Positions 1-13,100 of a DNA stretch of 64,000 bases are shown one piece after another. The translations under genes were made by a program, and so were the position numbers. Each line of letters begins with the position of its first letter. The stretch's first letter is position 1. Under the pieces are notes generated by a model that was not told the origin of the DNA, searched no databases, and saw only the letters and a program-made list of their open reading frames with translations. The stretch is from assembly GCA_032209605.1 (NCBI GenBank), contig JASFXZ010000037.1:4216001-4280000 (forward strand), written 5' to 3'. The stretch comes from Mactromeris polynyma. Taxonomy: Eukaryota; Mollusca; Bivalvia; Venerida; Mactridae.

Positions 1-606
1 CACTGGCTTCACTTCCTCGGCATGTTAAATGTATTTCTGACCAGCAGTTGTAGGGTTGTCTGAATGGACAAGAATATTTTTTTTCGGCACAGCCGTACTA
101 AAATGGGTTTGCTATTTGCCTATCAGTCTTGTGTAAACCAATCAAATCTTACGTTAACCACCAAACCAACTTCTCTTCAACGAACAACGTTTGTAACCTT
201 AACGCAGATTGGTTGACCGTTCGATAAGGGGTATGTTACCTTAAATTCAGATGTGCTTCTGTAAATTCCTGTAAACAATATAAATATTCATCAAAGCACA
301 AGTATTGATGATGTAAAACTACTACAACTAACAATATTTAAAACTGCTGTCATGTGATGTGACATCAATTATTTATGTGCAGCTACAAGAGACAAATAGA
401 CAAATGGTTGACAGCAAGTGTAAACAAAAACATAACAAACTAGGTTAAAGTATAAACTGGTTGTCACATTAAGAAATTATTGCATTTTGTATTATCAAAT
501 TTTCAGAATTACAATGGGCCATCATTGGGACATCAATCAGTAAGTTTTAGAGTCTACTGAAGTATGGTAATATTCTAGATAATGCAGATGTTTGAAATAA
601 ATTTGA

Positions 607-1787
607 TTATTGGGACTTTAAGAAGCAGATTTGTATTAACAAGCCTTAATTATTGGGACTTTAAGAAGCAGATTTGTATTAACAAGCCTTAATTATTTTG
701 ACTTTAAGAAGCAGATTTGTATTAACAAGCCTTAATTATTGGGACTTTAAGAAGCAGATTTGTATTAACAAGCCTTAATTATTGGGACTTTAAGAAGCAG
801 ATTTGTATTAACAAGCCTTAATTATTGGGAGTTTAAGAAGCAGATTTGTATTAACAAACCTTAATTATTGGGAGTTTAAGAAGCAGATTTGTATTAACAA
901 GCCTTAATTATTGGGAGTTTAAGAAGCAGATTTGTATTAACAAGCCTTAATTATTGGGAGTTTAAGAAGCAGATTTGTATTAACAAGCCTTAATTATTGG
1001 GAGTTTAAGAAGCAGATTTGTATTAACAAGCCTTAATTATTGGGAGTTTAAGAAGCAGATTTGTATTAACAAGCCTTAATTATTGGGACTTTAAGAAGCA
1101 GATTTGTATTAACAAGCCTTAATTATTGGGACTTTAAGAAGCAGATTTGTATTAACAAGCCTTAATTATTGGGACTTTAAGAAGCAGATTTGTATTAACA
1201 AGCCTTAATTATTGGGAGTTTAAGAAGCAGATTTGTATTAACAAGCCTTAATTATTGGGAGTTTAAGAAGCAGATTTGTATTAACAAGCCTTAATTATTG
1301 GGACTTTAAGAAGCAGATTTGTATTAACAAGCCTTAATTATTGGGACTTTAAGAAGCAGATTTGTATTAACAAGCCTTAATTATTGGGACTTTAAGAAGC
1401 AGATTTGTATTAACAAGCCTTAATTATTGGGAGTTTAAGAAGCAGATTTGTATTAACAAGCCTTAATTATTGGGACTTTAAGAAACAGATTTGTATTAAC
1501 AAGCCTTAATTATTGGGAGTTTAAGAAGCAGATTTGTATTAACAAGCCTTAATTATTGGGACTTTAAGAAGCAGATTTGTATTAACAAACCTTAATTATT
1601 GGGACTTTAAGAAGCAGATTTGTATTAACAAGCCTTAATTATTGGGAGTTTAAGAAGCAGATTTGTATTAACAAGCCTTAATTATTGGGAGTTTAAGAAG
1701 CAGATTTGTATTAACAAGCCTTAATTATTGGGAGTTTAAGAAGCAGATTTGTATTAACAAGCCTTAATTATTGGGACTTTAAGAAGC
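607..1787. repeat. 43-bp minisatellite, about 27.5 copies
   Basis: Unit TTATTGGGACTTTAAGAAGC plus 23 more bases ending CCTTAA. Copies are nearly identical. The main variable site is GGGAC versus GGGAG, and variants occur in runs, which suggests local block amplification. It lies in a TCF intron, left of exon 4023. Confidence 0.97.
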
Positions 1788-2515
1788 TAGATGCATGATT
1801 CAGCCTATCTGTGTCAATAAAGATCGACAATCATGGATGACTCAACTAGGTTGGTGTTGTCAATTTATAAGGATTTGCCTGTGGTCAGTGTTCCACAATC
1901 AATTTATTTGGTGTTTTTAATTTGTCAATGCAATGGTCATTGTCTGGTGTCACAGTAAGGTAGCACTGTTCAATTTTGCCTCTTACAGAATGCTGGAATA
2001 AGAAGTGGTCAGCTTTGTCAGACTTGTATGAATTTGCTGTCTGGTAGAATGTCAAATACTGGTCAGTCTTGAATCTGTCAGATTGTGTTAATTGATGATG
2101 AGATACTATTAATTGGTGGTGATATGTTGATTGATATATAGGGTGTACTAGATTTGGCTGCTTGATATATAGATGTAAACAATTGTGTGTACATGTATGT
2201 CTTACTGTGGGGAGTGTGGTCCGAGTAATACACCTGTTTCAATAATAATAGTAGTGATTTATATTCACTATGTCTTTGTACTAGATGTTCCAGAATACAT
2301 GCATGACTTGGTAATTCTGAACTTTCAACTTTTTTTAATTACTTTTCTTTGGGATTAAGTTTTGTTTTTTTTGCTGATCGTGGAACTTAATGTATCTTTC
2401 TGATCGTGAAACAAGTTTTGAATATTATTATACTGATTATTCTCAATGACTGCTTCTTGGATTACTAACCAGTACTTGTATCAATGTTGGGGATTGTGAA
2501 GTTCTTGATCAAATG

Positions 2516-2711
2516 CTGGTCACTGGGGGCTTGAATCCTAGTCACTGGGGGCTTGAATCCTGATCACTGGGGGCTTGAATCCTGGTCACTGGGGGCTTGA
2601 ATCCTGGTCACTGGGGGCTTGAATCCTGGTCACTGGGGGCTTGAATCCTGGTCACTGGGGGCTTGAATCCTGGTCACTGGGGGCTTGAATCCTGGTCACT
2701 GGGGGCTTGAA
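2516..2711. repeat. 22-bp minisatellite, about 9 copies
   Basis: Unit CACTGGGGGCTTGAATCCTG plus GT, with a five-G run in each copy. Very homogeneous; only the first two junctions and the last copy differ. Intronic. Confidence 0.96.
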
Positions 2712-4022
2712 CTCCACCCTCGACCTCTACACTTATAAAGAAATATTTTGCCTTTTTTATACAGTGTCTGATAAAATACTTGATGGACATATTTTTATGA
2801 GTTCAATTAAAGTCCTTGTTTATTTCATAGACTCTGGATATACATGTATTAATATAAACATAAATATGTGGGCGGGCCGCTCCCTCTTGCTATGGCATGG
2901 CATATTAGTGTTATTTCTTCCTGTACAAATTACTACACTACTCATTCCTTTTCTGCCCAAGAATGTCTTTGTACTTGATGTTGTTTCCTGAATCACTTCG
3001 GCTTTTATGTATGATCATCTGTCGCATTAAGTCATGAAATTGTTTAAATTCACTCGCCAGCATGTTTACACTTGAGAAATTTTGATATTTACCAAGTCAG
3101 TCGTGAAAGAAATATTTGGTAAGCTTTAAAAAAATGCTGGTTTGTTGTCTTACTTTTATTTATATGAATACTATGGAGGAAACCGGTATTTATAATTGAT
3201 CAGGTAGTGCCAGTAAATCTTGAAGAAAATTCAAATGGCCATGTTTATAATTATATATGCATATTTAATGTTGTTCAACATGGAAACGTTTTTGAAGAAA
3301 GTGGATCAATGATAATTTAGTGTTTAACTTCTATTTTCTGTGTCCCCATGTGTACAATAACTATAAATAATGCCGGATAATAGAAGGCTAGAAGAACACT
3401 CCCATATGATTGTTTGTCGTCTCGTTTGTCAGAATGAAGGGATATTTATATTATTATCCTCTGATTAGTTTATTATATTAGTTATTATATGAGAAAAAAT
3501 GATATTTATACAAAGTTTGATGATGGTCAGCTTTTAGTAAGGTTATTATTTTCTTGCTGAACAGAATTATTTATAATAACATACATCTGTCAATGAACAA
3601 TATGGGGGTCAGTTAGTGCTGTCGATTGGTTGAAGGTGGTCACGATCGAGAGCAAAACTGAACTAAAGTTGTAGGAATAGATTTGTCGCCTTGCACCTCC
3701 CACCTCAGCTGTTGTGTCTTATTTTTCTTCGTTAGAAAAATTATTTATTTTTCGTGGCTGTTTTAGTCCAACTTAACTTTTCTATACAGTATCTGGGTAA
3801 ATAAGAGCAACCATGCTCCCTTTTGAATGGTTTAAACTAATTGTGAGGTGGTCAACTCGTAAACTTGTTATGAAAAATACTAACCAGACAATAATGGTAA
3901 TTTGAACAAGTCTTCTATACAAAAATATAACACTTAAATGATTGATGTAAAATGTTTTATGGTATTTATTTATGTTGTATTGTTTTGTATTGTTGATTGA
4001 TGTTTATATTGTATGATTTCAG

Positions 4023-4114
4023 GAAAGCCGCCACCAGAAACAGGTCGTGAAGTACCTTTTGGTTATATGCCTAACTTTCCACCATATCATAATGGTTCTA
4101 GTCCCACCACTATG
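4023..4114 (+). CDS. TCF exon: linker segment after the beta-catenin-binding region
   Basis: Acceptor TGATTTCAG and donor GTAAGT bound a 92-base exon. It begins with the last two bases of a split codon and ends at a codon boundary. It encodes [18 protein letters not shown] followed by [12 protein letters not shown]. The pattern Y-x-P-x-F/L-x-x-P-Y-x-N-G-S-x-SPT aligns with the vertebrate TCF7L2 segment that lies after the acidic region and before the central linker (family knowledge). It is followed by a 23.4-kb intron that holds two candidate internal first exons. Confidence 0.85.
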
Positions 4115-7100
4115 GTAAGTTACAGCTGTTTGTATATCATCATGCAGTCATCATTATACAGTGAGGACAATCTTCCTCTTTCCTACCGATAACCTCAATT
4201 TAGACAAAATGTTGTCCAATTTGGTCAGATGTGTTCAAAAATGATACATTTATTGAGCTTATGTGTTTGGGGGGTAGCTTCTGTGTTTGGGGGTATCCTG
4301 CCCCCCTGATTATCTGATAGCAGACTTTCCTGTAAGGATAATAACAGCCAGTTTAATCTTTCATATTTTTATTTTGAACAATTGAACCGTTTCTATTATG
4401 GTGTTTAAGATTGGCTGGTGACCTTGAACTTCATATTCAAAACCATTTATTTCTAAACAATTCTTTCATATAAGCTGTCCCAAAGGTATATAAATTTATT
4501 ACAACATTGACCCATTTTATCATTCATCTTAACTCAGATTTCACTATGATGTTAATTCTGTTCAGTTGATAAAGGGAAGTTACTCTTGGTTTTCTTTGCT
4601 ATGTAGAGACAGTTATTTTGTTGTGATTTCCACATTCAAACACTTCGATGTTGAAAATTGCTGAGATTATAGCGAGATACGAATGATGTTTTATTCTCCT
4701 ATATCTGTATTTAGATTTAATCTTTCAACAAACAAAACTCGCGATCAAAGGCATTTCACTTGATCTGTTGTGCTTGAGTGAAAGTTTCTCCCTATTTCCA
4801 ACATTTGTATAGTAAATTCTATATTTTTTCAGCAAATTAAAGTTTGAAAAAAACAATAAAAAAATCTGGGTTTTTTAAGTAAATTTTTATATACCTTCAA
4901 ATCCAATCTTTATGGTATTGAGACTTGTAATCATATATGGTGCTTTGCTTATTATCTGTCAGCTTGCCGAATCTCTGTTGTTTTGTTGTTGTTAAATATT
5001 GTGATTTTTGTATGATGAAACAATACACTTAAAATGTAATATATTATTCTTTTTATTGTTATATACATTACATTGAATGCTTCAGTAATATGATTTCTGA
5101 TGCCTGATTTCAATTGAAAACAATAAAAAGTATCTTAGATAATGTGACAATGACAATGACAAACTTTATTTGCTTTTTAGGCCTCCGGCCCATAACAATA
5201 TATATACAAGTATCAATATACATTTTATCATAACCAGAGATTAATACCAAAGAGAAACCTGTAATCAACAAACATTCATGGAATCGCAATCAATGACTAT
5301 ACATAGTATCAGAAGACATACATGGAAACAACAAACATTCATGGGATAACAAACATACATGTATTAAAAAACAATAATCATGAAAGTAACACACATGCAT
5401 GAAATCAAACTTACATAAAGAAACGAAACTTAATTTTAAAAATACACATATCATTCTAGTTCAATCAAATATTGTTTTCGTTTTTTAAAAGCATGGTATA
5501 AATATGTTGCGAGATCTTTAACAGTTTCTGGAGATTTACTAGTCATTAGTGATTTAAATTTTTGTATATTTGTGTTTTCATAGAAGTGTTCTGGTATATA
5601 TTTTCTACGAAGATCATGGTAAAAGTCACACATTAAAAGAAAATGATACTCGTCTTCAATGCAATTTACGGAGCACAATTTGCAGAGTCTTAATTCCCTA
5701 TCCATATTTGAATATCTACCCCTTTCTATTTCAAGATTGTGTGAACTTGTTCTAAATGATACATATATATATCTAAACTTCCTAATATCTAAAATATCTA
5801 AATAACTCTCATACATAAAATTTTCTTTACAAAGTCTATAAACGGATAATTTTGAACTATTTACTAATTGGTTATTCCACTCTTGCAGATACATGTCTTT
5901 CACTAGTGCGTAACATTAGCGATGATTTACAAAATTGTCTTTTTCTTCAAATATCTTGAAAATTCTGATAGTTTTTAGTTTATTAAGTTCAATATGTAAT
6001 AGTGTGTACCTTCATAAACATGTCCATATAAATTTTGTATCCTAGTTCCAGAAATTCCATCCAAAAAGCAGGTTTAAAAACGGAGCACAAAATACACAAC
6101 TGTCTGGTTATAACTCAATATACACATAATGTGTTTTCTTTGAATATGAAATGGCAAGACTTTAGCTATAAACTTACCTTACCTCAAATCTCACCAATCA
6201 TGTATTTATATTTAAATATCAAGCACAATTTATTTTCATTGCCATGGAATCATTGCAGTTTCATTATTCATTAATGGATTTAGAATAGATAAAAATGTTG
6301 TAAAAAAAACATCAGGCTTTCCATTGATATAGATAAGAGTTGACATGTACTCACAATGTGGTCGTTTTATGGACTTTGGTTGATTAGTGTCAACATTGGG
6401 TACAAGTGCCTCTTTCCTTTGATCTTCTTGTGTATTGATGTATCATAAATAGGCACTCATTGGATATAATTAGAAATTAAGAATTGATTGAAATCCAATC
6501 AGAGACGGACATAACATCTCCAGCTTGTATTTATTGGGGTAAAAAATCAATCAGGGTTGTGAGGAATTATCAATTGTATTTACTTTTTATGAAACACATT
6601 GATAATTCAGGGGTTCCATTTGACCCTTGACATTACCCCCTTTTGAATTTCTAAAAAGCGACATTTTGACCCTCAGGATTCTAAACTGTAGGTATTTTGG
6701 CTATAAAATGGTAAAATCCGGTCAAAAATTATCAAAATAACCGTCGAGATTTAGCAACTAGTGGAACCCCTGAATATATTACCTTATACTTGTATATTTT
6801 CCCATTGTACGTAAGAAGGGATAGGGACATTCGTTCCAGTTGTCATTGTTTATTTATTTCAAATTTGATCATAAAATATGATTAAAAAACTCAAATCTAG
6901 TATCATCAGTCATTATTATCGTCTGCTTTGCAAATAATGTGTATTTTGTGTACACAATGGATCTATAATACAAATCTGCACGTTGTTCCCTTCTTAATTA
7001 CAAAGTTTAACGAGTATTAAAACAACGTCCATTTCATGGTAAAAAATCCCCGCATATCCGACGTCAATTCCAGATCAGTATGGGTGTTGATTTGTTCTTT

Positions 7101-10100
7101 CAATTGATTCAGACTATGACTTATTCAAAGTTATTCTCTTTTTCTGAAGTATATAAAATTTAAGTTTAATGCCCCTAACACCATCACCACCGTCAACAAT
7201 ATATTGCATGTACTGTGTATGTTTTGAACATTGCTTCGGTATTTGTCTGCTAGAATAGTTATCAGCTGTGATGAACATTAACAGGTGTAATTGTTGCATA
7301 TATAGCCCTCGTTTTTACTTTCATCTTTTAGTCTGCTGTGATGTTTTAATTAATATAATTACTATTTCGCTTATATCTTCAATGTTTTTTTGTGCCCACA
7401 AGTTTTGCTATATGGATTTGGATCTACATATACATAGTGTTGTATTGCGCTTGCCTCGAGTCATGTTTGTTTGAATTGTATAAAATACCCATCAATACAT
7501 CTTTATGGTGAATAAACATCTTAGACATTGAGTAATGAAATGACAATAGTTTGCCCTACATGCATTGTCCTTATGTTATTGAAGGGATGCGTAGTGGTGG
7601 ATTGCCTTGCCCCCTGATTTGAAGGTCAAAGGTTTGAATCCCCATGTAGGAGCAGTTGACCAGTGACTTTCAATCTTTGACTAAGGCACAAGCAGTGGTT
7701 ATAGCAGGGGGTCCACTAGGCGCTGAATCCCAAGGCTCATTTTGATCAATTTTAACTGAATTTAACTACTTCAGGTGAAATGGAAGCCCTGTTATAGAAA
7801 GCTTGGAAACAGTCGGCAGGAGTGATTGATATGTTGTAAGAACCCCTGTTATAGAAAGCTTGGAAACAGTTGGCAGGAGTGATTGATATGTTGTAAGAAC
7901 CCCTGTTATAGAAAGCTTGGAAACAGTCGGCAGGAGTGATTGATATGTTGTAAGAACCCCTGTTATAGAAAGCTTGGAAACAGTCGGCAGGAGTGATTGA
8001 TATGTTGTAAGAACCCCTGTTATAGAAAGCTTGGAAACAGTGGGCAGGAGTGATTGATATGTTGTAAGAACCCCTGTTATAGAAAGCTTGGAAACAGTGG
8101 GCAGGAGTGATTGATATGTTGTAAGAACCCCTGTTATAGAAAGCTTGGAAACAGTTGGCAGGAGTGATTGATATGTTGTAAGAACCCCTGTTATAGAAAG
8201 CTTGGAAACAGTCGGCAGGAGTGATTGATATGTTGTAAGAACCCCTGTTATAGAAAGCTTGGAAACAGTCGGCAGGAGTGATTGATATGTTGTAAGAACC
8301 CCTGTTATAGAAAGCTTGGAAACAGTGGGCAGGAGTGATTGATATGTTGTAAGAACCCCTGTTATAGAAAGCTTGGAAACAGTGGGCAGGAGTGATTGAT
8401 ATGTTGTAAGAACCCCTGTTATAGAAAGCTTGGAAACAGTTGGCAGGAGTGATTGATATGTTGTAAGCTTGTTACACAATCGTGTCAAATAAATATGTAC
8501 TAAGTACCGTATTTTAATATGCTTGACATATCAACGGCATTTCATTTTATACTGAAATTGTTTCTATAGACTATAGCATGTTTACTATACAGTGAATTTG
8601 TTTTGGGGAAACAGCAGAAATTCGGCAGTAAAATTGAACAAAAAAATTCACTGCTATAGTACTGTATATAGTACATTATCTTCTGTTTGCTATAGTACTG
8701 TATATAGTACACTGCTATAGTACTGTATATAGTACATTATCTTCTGTTTGCTATAGTACTGTATATAGTACACTGCTATAGTACTGTATATAGTACATTA
8801 TCTTCTGTTTGCTATAGTACTGTATATAGTATACTGCTATAGTACTGTATATAGTACACTGCTATAGTACTGTATATAGTACACTGCTATAGTACTGTAT
8901 ATAGTACACTGTTATAGTACTGTATATAGTACACTGCTATAGTACTGTATATAGTACACTGCTATAGTACTGTATATAGTACACTGCTATAGTACTGTAT
9001 ATAGTACACTGCTATAGTACTGTATATAGTACATTATCTTCTGTTTGCTATAGTACTGTATATAGTACACTGCTATAGTACTGTATATAGTACACTGCTA
9101 TAGTACTGTATATAGTACACTGCTATAGTACTGTATATAGTACACTGCTATAGTACTGTATATAGTACACTGCTATAGTACTGTATATAGTACACTGCTA
9201 TAGTACTGTATATAGTACACTGCTATAGTACTGTATATAGTACACTGCTATAGTACTGTATATAGTACACTGCTATAGTACTGTATATAGTACACTGCTA
9301 TAGTACTGTATATAGTACATTATTTTCTGTTTGCTATAGTACTGTATATAGTACACTGCTATAGTACTGTATATAGTACACTGCTATAGTACTGTATATA
9401 GTACATTATTTTCTGTTTGCTATAGTACTGTATATAGTACACTGCTATAGTACTGTATATAGTACATTATCTTCTGTTTATTCCATCAGCCCCTTGGTGC
9501 TTTTCATCCATATTTACATTTCTGGCAGGTAAGTTTTATACTGTTACAAGGAGTTCGGGAATTAGGGAGTTCAAACTGTTAATTAACAATGTTCATAATG
9601 TTACATGATTGACCAATGACATGCTGTAGGGGTTTTCAAACATTGCATTTTGTGACATATATTTAGATGGTTACATCACATGATCACATGGTCTGAAACA
9701 ATGCGGTACATTCTATACAGATTGGACCGTTAGTACAGACTAAGAAATGGCAAGAGATGACTCGATGTTTATCACTGGTCACATGGTCAACACTGGTCAA
9801 TTATAGAGTACCCATACTGCATGGCATTGTACAATATTGCATGTTCCATGTCTCACACCACCTTGTTTGCATGATATTGTTTTGTATGTTCTTTAAGTGT
9901 GATCTCCAGCGAGTGGAGGGGGGGGGGGGGGGGTGACAATTCGTCCCATGTAAGCAGTTGAAGAAACAATGGAAAGTAAACATTGTCACAGTTATTGTTT
10001 ACATTCTGCAGGTGTTTATAACCTTGTACTGCCGCCTACTGGATTTTATATCTGGCGAATTGTCGCCGACTGTTAGAAAACATGAGTTAATCTACGTCAT

Positions 10101-13100
10101 GTTGTTTTTATTGACTTGTTAATGGATATAAGTACTTTAAATTAATGAGCTTTAATGAATTACAAAACTTAGACTTTCACACTGTTTTATTTCGATTTAA
10201 TTGTTGCAATGCAACATGATATGCAAATTTATTCTAATACATCTGTGCACTATTTGACATTTACTTGAATTTAATTAAATTTAATGATAATATTTACACA
10301 TTAACAATTCTATGGACTAATATTGTAATGTCGAGGAATGTAAACAATATGCTTTATTTTGTGGTTATTGAAAGCATACTTATATTGTTGTTTATATGTT
10401 GTTTTAATTTAACTGTTCTCATGTTAATTATGCAATACTTGTAATGAATTAACGAGTCCTAGAGAGATTGAAAAATGATACTTGTTACATGTTGCCTCAG
10501 TTGAGTGAATATAAATGCGTATTATGGGCCAAGTGATAATGAATTGCTTAAAAGAAACATTTCTACTAAGTTAGTTGTTCTAGGAATTCGTGTAAACACC
10601 TTATTATTGTGTATATCAAGTGTCAATTGGCAACTAATTATAGGAGATCTCAAAAAGTGGGAATAACCATAATACCCATTCTGTTTACCAAATATACTGT
10701 AAATATATCCATAAATTTATCCCTGAATTTACATGATAGAAACTTGGTTTGCAAAAAATGTCTGTGTATTTATTCAAAAGGGTTGATTATGTGCATTTGG
10801 CACTTGGATGTGCGTAGAAATCCTTTGATTTCAGGAGATTTATATCCCCTCTGTCTACACTAGATTACCAATTGGAATTGCTGGGAAATTAATGATTTGC
10901 CTTTGATGATGGCTCGTCCAATGAGAACGTCTCATTATGAGAAACAATAAGCATCACTCCTCCCAATCCTAAAAATGTAGTCCTTATATATTTTTCTCTA
11001 TTTTTTCTCTGTTGTGTCTGCTGAGTGTTGGGATTGTCTGAACGTTGTTCTGATGTGTATTTAATGCAGAGATGAAACAAATTTTACTGTCAAAGTTACC
11101 GAGATTTGGCTGGCTATTGTTAATTGTTATACACCCCTCAATACGTATACCTCTCCCTTCATAGTCTTACTTTAGGTGGGAAATTCATCCTGAAGAATAA
11201 TTGTTTTGGCAGATTTGAGAAAAAGTTAATTACTGGACATATGTAGATCTTTTGACTTGACTGTCCATCTTGTAATTAAGTTGATACTTACAATTAGGTT
11301 GACCGCCCACTAATTTTAGAATCATCTTAGTTATCACTTTATGTGTATTTCCAAGTCTTTGCTAGAAAAAAATATTTAACCCAAAGCTGAGGAAATGTAG
11401 ATATGAATCTAAAGTTTCATCATTGTTGTACATTTGTCCACGAACATTCTATTCTGGTCAACAAGAATATAGTGTTTGGTGTGTCTGTGTAGGAGGCTTC
11501 AGACAGTATGGCCACCCAGTTTGGTTGTACAAACCTGTCATTGAATTTGATTAGTTTCTGGTCACAAATGTTATAAAATGTACTCCAAAGTCTGTCATGT
11601 ATTTTTGCTAACCATTTCATTTCTGTTCATTTTCCTGTAGAAGGGAGGCATGTAAAAAGGGATTCCAGTGAAACTTTAAACAAGTGTAAGCATTATGTAA
11701 AGGATGAAAGTCAGGCCTGTGCCTTTAAGGTCACGTGCAAGGGCTTTGAATGTTCTCTTCCCGGGTTTTACATCACTTTTCACATGCGGAAATATCCAGA
11801 TAACAATGTTCAGTATTTCAGTATATCACAAACACAAACAATATTATGTTATAAATAGACTGACTTGCATGATATATGGAGCTTGTTATATCATTATACT
11901 TGGGTGAATAAATTCTTCATTTTCTTTGATTTTAACTTTTTATTGACAAGAAGATTGGTATGCTTTGGCCACCCATTGTCTGGCAGATGCTGTACTCTGT
12001 TGTAATTGCTGTTACCATTTTGTATTTAGTGATTTCTAATAAATTATTATCTTGTTGAAGCCAGCACATAATATTTTGTGACTCTCAACAAGTGTAAGAG
12101 TGGGAGAATAATTACTGAATAGGGGCCACAAGAAGCTTTGAGTGATTAGGTCATTAAAAAAAATAGTTCATACCGTTCGGCATGGCTGGTACTGCGTAGC
12201 ACCAGTTCATCTGTTTTGGGCATTCTGTATGGAAAATTGATTGTTTGAAGTGAGTAGCATTTATTCTTTGATGTGTTTGGTTCACTTACATAAAATTGTT
12301 GATCAAACAATGCACCAGTAACAATATGTATTTTGTGTTTTCGATTGGTTAAAAGACTTGCTCAGATGCCTGGGTACTGTATTTGTAGTCCTGTCTAATA
12401 CAGTTACACATACGCTTAGAATGGAGCATGTATTTTTAATCTGACATAAATAAGACATCAAACATATTTGTAGTTTTTATGTAAGTTCTTCAAGCAAGGA
12501 TTTCTTTGATCTATCAACATGAAAGGAGAGCACAATGTTTACTATTGCTTTGTTCGGATATGCTTTCCTTAGATCAGTGTTGATTTTTATCCAGTATGGT
12601 AGTCGCTGGGGAAACATGAGTTTTCAAATCAAAATACTGGAATTTTGTTATTTTAATTAGACAGGTCAATTGGAGAAAAAATTGAGAATATTCTTGCGAA
12701 ACTTGGACAGTGATTAGTTCATACAAGTGATTGAAACATAAACGTATTTAATTCTTACCCAAGTAAATAGAAAGGTAATTGGAATTAAGATATTAAGAAA
12801 ACGTAGCCAAACGCTTCGTAGCGTGAGTGTCGGGTGCCGTTTCTCGGGAATTCGCTCGGGTCATCATGGATAGTTTGCATCTGGAGTTTCCTGACTTCGA
12901 TCCCATCACATTCAGCGATTATGACGAAAATGTTCAAAACTCTGTTGAGGTAATCCATTTTTTTGCATTATGATTTTCAATACAGATGTAGTTTTGGATT
13001 TTGAAGTTTATGTGCACAGAAATTGTTCATAGTTTAACCACTTATTGGTAAACGTTACTGTTGCATAAAATTGTACATTTACTTTGATCACTGAACTTTG

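Noticed and set aside
7589..7641. Functional tRNA gene
   Set aside because: Only A- and B-box-like segments are present; no cloverleaf with proper acceptor stem was seen, and a SINE tail follows.
7766..8488. 240-codon minus-strand open frame of 19-residue repeats
   Set aside because: Produced by a 57-bp tandem repeat (a multiple of three) inside a SINE; no promoter, splice or domain evidence.
9918..9933. 16-base G run as a quadruplex signal
   Set aside because: A single homopolymer in an intron; its length may be a sequencing artefact and nothing nearby suggests function.
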